Translations under genes and position numbers: made by a program
Shown: one piece after another, positions 38,986-45,645 of the stretch
Numbering within the stretch: position 1 is the stretch's first letter
Layout of the letters: every line of letters begins with the position of its first letter
Notes under the pieces: generated by a model
Seen by the model: only the letters and a program-made list of their open reading frames with translations
Database searches by the model: none
Told to the model about the DNA's origin: nothing
Source: Paracoccus aminophilus JCM 7686
GTDB taxonomy: Bacteria; Pseudomonadota; Alphaproteobacteria; Rhodobacterales; Rhodobacteraceae
Direction of reading: 5' to 3'
Assembly (NCBI RefSeq): GCF_000444995.1
Contig: NC_022041.1
Location: 2,454,001 to 2,518,000, forward strand
DNA: 64,000 bases

Positions 38986-39534
38986 TCATACCGGCGGAAG
39001 AGCGTGATCGGGTGCCAAAACTGCAGCCGGGTGCGCATCGGGGCGCCGATCGATCACGAGGCCTGCGACGGCGGCGGATCTGATCAGTGCTTCCTCTGCC
39101 AGCTCCAGGTCGAAGAGTTCCCGGTGCAGGATAGTCAGCTCCTGCTCGCGTTCGTCCTCGGTAAGGCCCAGGTCGTCGCCCCAGAGAGCGGAAGCCTCGG
39201 TTTCAAATGCTGCCAGAAGCTGCGGAGCGGCCACGAGCGCAAGGAGAGCCCGAGCGTCGCGAGCGTCGGTCACCCGGTCAAGGAGATCCCCGCCCACGCC
39301 GCTGCGGGCAGCCCGAGCGTGCACGCGTAGGATCGTCTGTCCGATCTCTGCAGCCTCTGCCAGATCACGACGCGCCTTATCGAGGGCAACGGCTTTCGAT
39401 TGTGGCCGGTTCTTCGCCCGCTCAAGTCGGTCCTCGGTCGCTACGATCTCGGCGCGCAAATCCGCGACGGCGGTTTGTCCGGTGGTCAGGCCGTCAGCGA
39501 TCCGACGGAAGCGTTTCGACAGCGTGGTAATCAT
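38986..39534 (-). CDS. Unknown coiled-coil protein
   Basis: A 182-residue protein beginning MITTLSKRFRRIADGLTTG with predicted coiled coil over residues 20-65 (VADLRAEIVATEDRLERAK ... KARRDLAEAAEIGQTIL). The second half is mainly helical and acidic (EREQELTILHRELFDLELAEEALI). I do not recognise the family. Its ATG overlaps the stop of the upstream gene, so the two are coupled and may act together, for instance as structural or assembly factors. Confidence 0.6.
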   Translation of the reverse strand: MITTLSKRFRRIADGLTTGQTAVADLRAEIVATEDRLERAKNRPQSKAVALDKARRDLAEAAEIGQTILRVHARAARSGVGGDLLDRVTDARDARALLALVAAPQLLAAFETEASALWGDDLGLTEDEREQELTILHRELFDLELAEEALIRSAAVAGLVIDRRPDAHPAAVLAPDHALPPV

Positions 39535-39995
39535 CGGATTTCTCCCGTGGTGGTCGACCACTGCGACCGGTCAAACCGTGCGAGGTCGGGAAGCCGAACG
39601 CCGGCTTCGATTGCGTAATCGACACAGCGATCCCGGAGGGCGGCAGCGACCCGATGCGGTGCTTTCGCGATCTCGATGCGGGCGGTTTCAGCTTTGATTT
39701 CATCCTGAAGCCGGGCAATCGCGGCCTTAATTCTCGAGATGACGTCGGCGTTGCGGCGCGAATCCGCGTCTTCCCAGCGCAAGAGCTCGCCTTGTTTCGC
39801 CAGTAGCTGCTCACGAAGCTGGCCGAGGTGACCGGCGTCAAGCCGACCGTGTGCCACCTCTGCAAGGATGCGATTATTTTCGGCGTGCAGCCCGACATCA
39901 GCAACATCGCCCGCTGAAATTATTTCGCGCAGGCGCGCGATGTCGACTTCGATTCCAGGGTGCGAAAACTTTCGTCTTACATTCGGGATTTTCAT
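39531..39995 (-). CDS. Unknown coiled-coil protein, strong ribosome-binding site
   Basis: A 154-residue protein (MKIPNVRRKFSHPGIEVDIA ... QLREQLLAKQGELLRWEDA ... AIARLQDEIKAETARIEIA) with two coiled-coil stretches. AAAAGGAG lies eight bases before the ATG, which decides the start and indicates good translation. No family is recognised. The next gene's start overlaps its stop. Confidence 0.6.
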   Translation of the reverse strand: MKIPNVRRKFSHPGIEVDIARLREIISAGDVADVGLHAENNRILAEVAHGRLDAGHLGQLREQLLAKQGELLRWEDADSRRNADVISRIKAAIARLQDEIKAETARIEIAKAPHRVAAALRDRCVDYAIEAGVRLPDLARFDRSQWSTTTGEIR

Positions 39996-40070
39996 GGCGC
40001 GGCTCCTTTTCACAAAAGATGCCGCGCCACAATTTACCGGGCAATTTGAAAATCAAAGCCGAATTGAAAT

Positions 40071-40532
40071 TCACGCCTCGCCGGATTGACCCAGGTAGCG
40101 TGCAACCGTTTTAACGTCGATCAGCTTTCCGGAGCGCTCAAGGGATTTCGTCAATAGGCACCAGTGGCAAAAGTATTCAATCGGGCAATTTGGATATTTT
40201 CCAATACTGCGATTAGCAACGAAGCCCTCGGATTGATATCGGCACAGCCGGGCAATTATCGAAGCGGCCGCCTGATGATTGCTGAGATCGGCGAGGTGAT
40301 CGCGTCGAATCTTTCGCATCCAGGCGACGGCACGGGCGAGGCGCTGGCCTCGCCCATGATCGCCACCTCGGGCCGCTGGCGGGATCAGCAAGGCAGCACC
40401 GCGGCGTGTGGCGCCACCGTCCAGCCAGCCCGTAATGCAACCACGAAGATCCTCGAGTTCCGGATGCGTCTCGGCGAGAGCGATCAGCTTTTGCCAATCC
40501 CGCAGCCGCTTCGAACGGTTGGAACTCGACAT
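40071..40532 (-). CDS. Unknown phage protein
   Basis: A 153-residue protein starting MSSSNRSKRLRDWQKLIALAETHPELEDLRGCITGWLDGG. It has a cluster of cysteines and histidines toward the end (IARLCRYQSEGF, KYPNCPIEYFCHWCLLTKSLERSG), which could bind zinc. I do not recognise the family. The start overlaps the stop of the upstream gene (ATGA), so it is part of the replication-gene operon. Confidence 0.58.
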   Translation of the reverse strand: MSSSNRSKRLRDWQKLIALAETHPELEDLRGCITGWLDGGATRRGAALLIPPAARGGDHGRGQRLARAVAWMRKIRRDHLADLSNHQAAASIIARLCRYQSEGFVANRSIGKYPNCPIEYFCHWCLLTKSLERSGKLIDVKTVARYLGQSGEA

Positions 40533-41206
40533 CAGCGAACCTCGCTGCGCTGCCACCGCACGCTAGACGAACGCAGGCCCGTGGTGGCCTTGCGACCGTC
40601 ATCGGACAGCCAGGTCAGCAGGAAGGACGCCGCGCCGTCGCTCTTGCGCGTGTAAGGCTCCGCGGCAACAAGCACAAACCCAAGTCCATCACGCCGCACA
40701 ATGCGTGTGCCGATCTCCGGGCAGTGGGTAAACTCGCAAAACCAAGCGCCGCGTGCCGTTGTCGGTGCTTCGAGGCTTCGGGGAAGGTTGTGCAGGAGCG
40801 GCCGGAATGCGCCGCTATCGTCTTTGACGGCGAGCCCGCAGGCAACCGCCCGTTCGAGCAGCCACGCAGCCCCAGCGCAGCGCTGCTTGCGGGTCGGCTT
40901 TTTGAGGATTTCCGCGCGGTGACCGATCTCTGCGGCCTGCTCCGGAGAGACGCCTCGATCCCCGATGGCACGCAGCAGGTTCACCAACACGATGAGGGTT
41001 TCTCGGCGCGTCGTCGGCTGCGGCAACACCCCATCCCCCTCCCCTAAAGGGGAGAGGGGGTGTGTTGCCATGCAAGCACCGTTAGGTGTTTCTGGGTGTT
41101 TCCTTGACTGTTGCTCCGCCTGTTTCTCGGCTGTTGCCGCAGACTTCAGGTCTGTTGCGGATCCCGATTCCCGGGTGTTGCGAGTGTTTCCGCCAGAGGT
41201 GTTCAT
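40532..41206 (-). CDS. Unknown protein of the replication operon, with in-frame palindromic insert
   Basis: A 224-residue protein. Residues 1-50 are rich in Ser/Thr/Asn and include HPLSPLGEGDGV, encoded by an inverted repeat of the type CTCCCCTTTAGGGGAG (41035-41050). Such repeats occur between genes in many bacteria and seem to have been added in frame here. Residues 65-224 (LLRAIGDRGVSPEQAAEIGHRAEILKKPTRKQRCAGAAWLLERAVACGL) may form a winged helix, possibly a partner of the RepA-like ATPase. It overlaps that gene by four bases. Confidence 0.58.
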   Translation of the reverse strand: MNTSGGNTRNTRESGSATDLKSAATAEKQAEQQSRKHPETPNGACMATHPLSPLGEGDGVLPQPTTRRETLIVLVNLLRAIGDRGVSPEQAAEIGHRAEILKKPTRKQRCAGAAWLLERAVACGLAVKDDSGAFRPLLHNLPRSLEAPTTARGAWFCEFTHCPEIGTRIVRRDGLGFVLVAAEPYTRKSDGAASFLLTWLSDDGRKATTGLRSSSVRWQRSEVR

Positions 41207-42303
41207 GATTTATCACCTAATTTCATACACTTGCCGTCGATCTCGGAAATCATGCCTTGCTCCGCGAGTCGGCGAAGGAGCCGGGCCACGATGGTGGCTC
41301 GGCTCTTGTCGCTCGAGCCCTGTTCGACGATCCCCGCGACGGCTGCGATTTCGGCGGCACGCTTACGATCGAACTGATCTGGGCAGGCATTATAGAGCTG
41401 CATCGCGCGGGCCAGTCCGTCTGCCCGACTGCGATCATTCTTTGCCCCAAGAACCGCTGTTGCTCGCACGGAATCGCCGCCGGTCTGCATTCCAACGGCC
41501 ACAGCCTCGTCGTCGACCACGGTAAGCGTGAAAGCCAGCTCTTGACCCTCGACCACGTCATTGGCGCCGGTCACGCGAGCCGTCCTCGCCTTGCCACCCT
41601 TCGAAGCCTCTACCCGGAGTTCGAGGTCAGCAGCTGCGAGGATCGCGCTCGATCCGCGCATGTCTCCGCCGCCCTTGACCAGATGATGCAGCACAACAAT
41701 CGCGGCATTGGGCAGCCGCTGTCGCAGTGCCTCAAGCCCGCGCATGGCGGTTCCCATGTCTCTTGAGCTGTTCTCGTCGAGACCGACCATCGCGCGTGCC
41801 CCGGTATCAATGACCACCAGTCTTGCCGCAATGGGAGCGATCGCATCCGCCAGCTCGCGCATGAGAGCTTCATCGCCCAGCGAGATCAGCTCTCCGTCGA
41901 CGTCAAACACCTGCGTCAGATCGGCTCCGGCCGCTTTGATGCGACGCTTCTGGAGCTCATGCCGTTCGAGGGACAGATAGACAACGGGGCCCCGCGCGAC
42001 AGTGCGTCCGCAAAACGGATCGTCTCGGGTCACACATGCGGCGAGATGTGCAGCAAGGACGCTTTTACCGGCCTTGGGGTGGCCGGTAAGGAACATGACT
42101 TCGCCCTCGGCCAATAGGCCAGCAATGATCTCCCGCCTCGGAGGAGGAGGCGGTAAATCGGCGTATGCAGTCAAAACGAAGCGTGACTTCGGATCATCGA
42201 AGAAGCCACTTGTATCAGATTTGGATTTGGCCCAATATCCCTTTGACCTCAAGAAATCAGAGCCGTCCTGCCGCCCCGGTTGGGCGGCTTTTTCGTTTCG
42301 CAT
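41203..42303 (-). CDS. RepA/DnaB-like hexameric ATPase (AAA_25)
   Basis: A 366-residue RecA-fold ATPase. Walker A is GHPKAGKS (residues 74-81), Walker B is LVVIDT (D166), and a sensor-like IVVLHHLVKGGGDMRGSSAI follows, the pattern of RSF1010 RepA-type helicases. The C-terminal 80 residues form a winged helix (RKRAAEIAAVAGIVEQGSSDKSRATIVARLLRRLAEQGMI). Such proteins unwind DNA at phage, plasmid and satellite origins. It follows the AlpA-like gene by 10 bp and starts the replication operon, so autonomous replication of the excised element is plausible. Confidence 0.85.
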   Translation of the reverse strand: MRNEKAAQPGRQDGSDFLRSKGYWAKSKSDTSGFFDDPKSRFVLTAYADLPPPPPRREIIAGLLAEGEVMFLTGHPKAGKSVLAAHLAACVTRDDPFCGRTVARGPVVYLSLERHELQKRRIKAAGADLTQVFDVDGELISLGDEALMRELADAIAPIAARLVVIDTGARAMVGLDENSSRDMGTAMRGLEALRQRLPNAAIVVLHHLVKGGGDMRGSSAILAAADLELRVEASKGGKARTARVTGANDVVEGQELAFTLTVVDDEAVAVGMQTGGDSVRATAVLGAKNDRSRADGLARAMQLYNACPDQFDRKRAAEIAAVAGIVEQGSSDKSRATIVARLLRRLAEQGMISEIDGKCMKLGDKS

Positions 42304-42313
42304 GAAGGCCCCT

Positions 42314-42508
42314 CTATTGGGTCGCCTGACGAATAAAGCGATCGTACTCCAACGTGGAAACGAGCGACCTTGATCCGATCTTCGTGATTTTCAGCTTATT
42401 TTGACGGGCAAGCTTATGAACCATCGCTCTGCTTACGCGCAATGTGTCTGCGATCTCCTGCACGGTAAAAAATGCATGAGTGTCGGGAGTTTCTATTTGT
42501 TTCTGCAT
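42314..42508 (-). CDS. AlpA/excisionase-like DNA-binding protein
   Basis: A 64-residue protein with a winged helix of the excisionase/AlpA type (FFTVQEIADTLRVSRAMVHKLARQNKLKITKIGSRSLVSTLEYDRFI). These proteins direct excision or activate the integrase and replication genes of P4-like elements. I use the ATG encoding MQKQIETP; a GTG 11 codons upstream is the alternative. It is the first gene of the replication operon and lies downstream of the operator at 42633. Confidence 0.82.
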   Translation of the reverse strand: MQKQIETPDTHAFFTVQEIADTLRVSRAMVHKLARQNKLKITKIGSRSLVSTLEYDRFIRQATQ

Positions 42509-42632
42509 GGCACCAACGTTACCTGTATTAATTACAGTCACATATTACCATAGACGCCACGCGGCGCTAATGTGGTATCCGCAAAGACACATTTAAAAAT
42601 CGAGAAGCGAGTACTTAATCCCCCGGAAAACA

Positions 42633-42649
42633 GTTGGATTTTACCCAAC
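42633..42649. promoter_or_regulatory. Second copy of the element's operator palindrome
   Basis: GTTGGATTTTACCCAAC has the same length and arm sequence as the palindrome at 33105 (GTTGGAT, three bases, then A-T/C-CCAAC). The surrounding bases extend the arms to CAGTTGG and CCAACTG. It is in the intergenic region between the integrase and the AlpA-like gene, upstream of the replication operon. Confidence 0.65.
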
Positions 42650-42716
42650 TGCAGTGGTTCAAATCTGGCAGACCACTTGCGTTATGCTTTCTCGATGGAG
42701 AGTTAGTCGTGCTGGA

Positions 42717-43955
42717 TTATCCAGCAGCTGGTGCCTGCAAAGTAAGGAAATTCGCCCAGCGATCAAGCAGCTCTCGCCTTTGTTCGAAAAGATCGGCCCG
42801 CAGGTAAGCCTGCACCGTCTGGTTTCCGACGACGTGCGCCAAGCACATCTCCGCCGCCTCGAAAGAAGCACTCCCGTCCGATGCCGCCCAATCCCGGAAA
42901 GAGCTTCTGAAACCATGCGGGGTGGCACTCGCAACATTCATGCGCTTGATTACCGCGCTTAACGTCATGTCCGATAATGGCGCGCGCCGCAGGCCGGGGA
43001 AGACAAGCGCACCAGAGATATCCTCTGCCCTACGCGGTCGAAGCGGCAACATAGTCTGAACGGCCGCAACCGCAGACGGGCTCAAAGGGACGCGATGCTC
43101 GCGACCGGCCTTCATTCTATCCGCCGGTACGATCCACAGACCGCGTTCAAGGTCGATTTCGGACCAGCGCGCGCCGCGCACTTCTCCGCTGCGGCCGGCA
43201 GTGAAAATCAAGAACTCTAGCGCGCGCGCCGCAACACCTTCGCGCTCGGACAGCGCGGACACAAAATCGGGCATCTCGGCCCAAGGAAGCGCGGCATGGT
43301 GGCCTTTCGCGCCGCGCGCCTGCTTGGGCAGGAGCAAAGCGAGATGACCTTTCCATCTCGCGGGATTGAGCCCGGGCGACCGCCGCCCATCGACCACCGC
43401 CGCATCCAGAACGGTCTCGATCCGTTGACGGATGCGATTTGCAGTTTCACGCCGGTCGAGCCACAACGGTCGGATGACATCCAAAACATCCTCGGTCTCG
43501 ACTTGCGAGATCGGCTTCTTTCGCAGCTGAGAGCAATAGCTGTCGCCCAAGGTCGAGCGCCACTGCGCGCGATGCTTCGGATTGCGCCAGGCGGCCTCGT
43601 GAAGATCGACGAATGCATCAGCGAACTCGCCGAATGTCGTACCACGAGCTTCTTCGACCCGGGCCTCTTTCTTGCTTGCACTCCGCGCGTCGAGAGGATC
43701 GCCTCCACTTGCCAGGATGCGGCGGGCAGCCGCCGCGGCTTCGCGGGCTTCAGCAAGCGAGACGGCGCCCGGCGCAGCCGACCCCAGTCCCATTTCGCGC
43801 TGGCGACCGTCGCGCTTGTAGAGGAAGACCCAGCTGCGCGATCCGGCTTTTGAAATGTTCAGATACAGATTTTGGCCGTCTGCATGGCGGCCCGGCACTG
43901 AAATTGCAGCTGCGCCGCGCGCCGTCAGTCGGTTGATGATTCCTGCCATATCCAC
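42717..43955 (-). CDS. int: Tyrosine recombinase integrase (P4 type)
   Basis: A 412-residue integrase with an N-terminal DUF4102 arm-binding domain (AAISVPGRHADGQNLYLNISKAGSRSWVFLYKRDGRQREMGLGS), a core-binding domain and a catalytic domain. The catalytic residues are R255 (TAGRSGEVR), H347 and R350 (TPHGFRSSFRDWA), H374 (LAHVVGNQ) and Y384 (QAYLR). This is the P4/CP4 type that uses tRNA 3' ends. It reads toward the element's interior and is 178 bp from the tRNA. All key residues are intact, so the element may still be mobile. Confidence 0.95.
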   Translation of the reverse strand: MDMAGIINRLTARGAAAISVPGRHADGQNLYLNISKAGSRSWVFLYKRDGRQREMGLGSAAPGAVSLAEAREAAAAARRILASGGDPLDARSASKKEARVEEARGTTFGEFADAFVDLHEAAWRNPKHRAQWRSTLGDSYCSQLRKKPISQVETEDVLDVIRPLWLDRRETANRIRQRIETVLDAAVVDGRRSPGLNPARWKGHLALLLPKQARGAKGHHAALPWAEMPDFVSALSEREGVAARALEFLIFTAGRSGEVRGARWSEIDLERGLWIVPADRMKAGREHRVPLSPSAVAAVQTMLPLRPRRAEDISGALVFPGLRRAPLSDMTLSAVIKRMNVASATPHGFRSSFRDWAASDGSASFEAAEMCLAHVVGNQTVQAYLRADLFEQRRELLDRWANFLTLQAPAAG

Positions 43956-44133
43956 TCTTCCCTAGCGGGGGAAGGATTAGGTCCGTTCCATCCCTAGCGA
44001 AGACCCTACCCGAAAACGGTTCTTCAGGTAACCATCGGCGAACTCGCATCAACTCGCATCATCAAAAAACTGCGCTAAGTTGCTGAATTCAGTAACTTCT
44101 GTGTATCTCGGTGAACGTCTGTGAATATGATTT

Positions 44134-44148
44134 TGGCGGACAGTGAGG
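44134..44148. other. attR core within the tRNA-Ser 3' end
   Basis: TGGCGGACAGTGAGG is the complement of the tRNA's CCA end and acceptor stem and repeats the left core at 31149. Integration here leaves the tRNA complete. Confidence 0.85.
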
Positions 44149-44223
44149 GATTCGAACCCTCGAGACGGTTCCCCGCCTACACACTTTCCAGGCGTGCGCC
44201 TTCGACCACTCGGCCAACTGTCC
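44134..44223 (-). tRNA. tRNA-Ser (GGA)
   Basis: The minus-strand sequence folds as a class II tRNA: acceptor GGACAGT pairs with ACTGTCC, followed by a G discriminator and an encoded CCA; the anticodon loop CTGGAAA gives anticodon GGA; there is a long variable arm (GTAGGCGGGGAACCGTCTC) and the T-loop GGTTCGAATCC. It reads serine codons TCC/TCT. It is the integration target of the 13-kb element. Confidence 0.95.
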
Positions 44224-44271
44224 GTTCTGCACCGTCTAGCCTGATGGCGAGCCGGGTGCAAGCGCTCCGCG

Positions 44272-44844
44272 TCAGAGCTTTGAAATTCGTTTCTGCAACT
44301 CGGCAAGCTGGCGCTTGATCTCGGTCATATCCTCGGAAGCACCGGGTTTTGCAGCGGAATCTGCTGTAGATTCTTCCTGCTCGGGGCCGCTGGACCCTGC
44401 CCAGCCCGAGGTCATCGCCTTGAGGAAAAGCTCTTGCTGGCGGCGCAGGGCCTCGAAACCCGGCATCGAGGACATCGGGTTGGGGAAGGTTGAAAGGTTC
44501 TCCATCACCTTCGACTGACCTTCGCGCAGCATCTCGAAACTGGCGGCAAGGAACTGCGGCACCACCGACTGCGCTTGCGTCGTATAGCTGCGCACGAGAT
44601 CGGTCAGCACATCGAGCGGCAGGACATTCTCGCCGCGGCTTTCATGCTCTGCGATGATTTGCAGAAGATATTGCCGCGTCAGATCATCTCCGGATTTCAG
44701 ATCGACGATCTGCACCTGACGCCCCGCGCGAATGAAGCCAGCGATATCCTCAAGCGTCACATAATCGCTGGTCTCGGTGTTGTAGAGCCTGCGGCTGGCG
44801 TAGCGCTTGATCAACAGTGGCGTGGCTTTTTCGGCTTCGGACAT
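44272..44844 (-). CDS. phaR: Polyhydroxyalkanoate synthesis repressor PhaR
   Basis: A 190-residue PHB-responsive repressor. The N-terminal PHB_acc_N domain is clear (LLIKRYASRRLYNTETSDYVTLEDIAGFIRAGRQVQIVDLKSGDDLTRQYLLQII), followed by a helical part (AASFEMLREGQSKVMENLSTFPNPM) and a charged C-terminus. It binds TGC-rich operators at phaP and phaR and is released when it binds nascent PHB granules. The ATG follows GGGAGAGG. It lies after phaP on the same strand with a terminator between, so it has its own promoter. Confidence 0.92.
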   Translation of the reverse strand: MSEAEKATPLLIKRYASRRLYNTETSDYVTLEDIAGFIRAGRQVQIVDLKSGDDLTRQYLLQIIAEHESRGENVLPLDVLTDLVRSYTTQAQSVVPQFLAASFEMLREGQSKVMENLSTFPNPMSSMPGFEALRRQQELFLKAMTSGWAGSSGPEQEESTADSAAKPGASEDMTEIKRQLAELQKRISKL

Positions 44845-44860
44845 CGACCTCTCCCGAGAT

Positions 44861-44873
44861 TGCATTTGCAGCA
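44861..44873. promoter_or_regulatory. TGC-rich site upstream of phaR
   Basis: TGCATTTGCAGCA, read on the other strand as TGCTGCAAATGCA, resembles half of the operator at 45537. It is 17 bases before the phaR start codon and could allow autoregulation. Confidence 0.45.
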
Positions 44874-44953
44874 TGATGAGAAAACGGCCGCAGAAATGCA
44901 AAGGAAAACAGCGCGATTTCGCCGCGATCCCGCTTGCGCCTTGTCCAGACATG

Positions 44954-44981
44954 AAAAAGGGGCGGTTGCCCGCCCCTTTTG
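44954..44981 (-). terminator. Terminator after phaP
   Basis: AAAAGGGGCGG pairs with CCGCCCCTTTT around a four-base loop, with a run of T residues on the minus strand. It separates phaP from phaR. Confidence 0.82.
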
Positions 44982-44999
44982 CGAAAAGATGTCGTAGGC

Positions 45000-45458
45000 T
45001 CAGGCCTTCGGCGTGGCAGCGGCGGTGGCTTTCGACACGGCGGCTTGAGTGTCACGCGCAGCTTTCTCGGCAACCTTCTGGGTTTCCGACGCAATGTCTT
45101 TGCCAGCGGTCAGCATCAGATCGACGGTGTCCATCTGCACTTTCTTGGCGATTTCGGCGAAGGAGGCCAGGTGCTCGGCGGCAGCTTCAGCAGCCGACGA
45201 AGCGAAATCGCTGATCGCCTTGGCGTAATCCGAAGGCTCTTCCTTGCCAGCAGCCAGCTCACCGACGCGCGCGATGGTGTCTTTCGCCCATTGCGCCGAA
45301 ATCTCGGTCGAACGCTCGGCAGCCGAAAGCGAGATCTTGGTCAGTTTCTCGCCCAGAGCCGACTGGGTTTTGAAAGCCTCTTGGATCGACGAGGTGTCGA
45401 TCGGCAGTTTGGCGAGAACTTCTTGGAAATTCTTGGTGAAATCGGGGGTCTTGGCCAT
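45000..45458 (-). CDS. phaP: Phasin PhaP
   Basis: A 152-residue phasin, the main coat protein of PHB granules. It has the phasin_2-type sequence (MAKTPDFTKNFQEVLAKLPIDTSSIQEAFKTQSALGEKLTKI ... AQWAKDTIARVGELAAGKEEPSDYAKAISDFASSAAEAAAEHLASFAEIAKKVQMDTVDLM), amphipathic helices throughout and an alanine-rich tail ending TAAATPKA. Two TGC-rich PhaR operator sites lie upstream, so it is repressed until PHB accumulates. Confidence 0.92.
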   Translation of the reverse strand: MAKTPDFTKNFQEVLAKLPIDTSSIQEAFKTQSALGEKLTKISLSAAERSTEISAQWAKDTIARVGELAAGKEEPSDYAKAISDFASSAAEAAAEHLASFAEIAKKVQMDTVDLMLTAGKDIASETQKVAEKAARDTQAAVSKATAAATPKA

Positions 45459-45536
45459 TGTTGCTACTCCGTCAGGGCGGCGGCTCGAATGGTGGAGCTG
45501 CCAGTTGCTATATCTTCCACTTGGCAAGCATATACA

Positions 45537-45580
45537 TGCTGCACTGCAGCATTTCAAGATTTTTCTATGCTGCAGTGCAG
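45537..45580. promoter_or_regulatory. PhaR operator pair upstream of phaP
   Basis: TGCTGCACTGCAGCA at 45537-45551 and TGCTGCAGTGCAG at 45568-45580 together form a 13-bp perfect inverted repeat (45539-45551 with 45568-45580), and each is itself almost palindromic. TGC-rich sequences like these are known PhaR targets in Paracoccus. They lie about 80-120 bp upstream of the phaP start. Confidence 0.75.
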
Positions 45581-45607
45581 AAAAATACCATTGCCGAACC
45601 GAAGACG

Positions 45608-45635
45608 AGAAAAGGCGCGGAAGATCCGCGCCTTT
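45608..45635 (-). terminator. Terminator after phaC
   Basis: AAAGGCGCGG pairs with CCGCGCCTTT around AAGAT and is followed on the minus strand by TTTTCTC. It lies 10 bp after the phaC stop. Confidence 0.82.
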
Positions 45636-45645
45636 CGCGGGCAAC

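Larger units (their letters stand above)
31149..44148 (-). mobile_element. 13-kb integrated element (phage satellite or reduced prophage) in tRNA-Ser
   Basis: The element is bounded by the direct repeat TGGCGGACAGTGAGG, once at 31149-31163 and once within the 3' end of tRNA-Ser at 44134-44148. An integrase gene lies next to the intact tRNA, as is normal for tRNA-targeting elements. Nearly all genes read on the minus strand: integrase, AlpA-like regulator, RepA-like ATPase, four unknown proteins, a tail-completion-like protein, a tail assembly chaperone, tape measure, S49 peptidase, three further small proteins and a toxin-antitoxin pair. Terminase, portal, major capsid, tail tube and lysis genes are not recognisable. 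The arrangement is too ordered for random decay, so a satellite that borrows a helper phage's functions is a fair hypothesis; a reduced prophage is the alternative. Confidence 0.8.
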
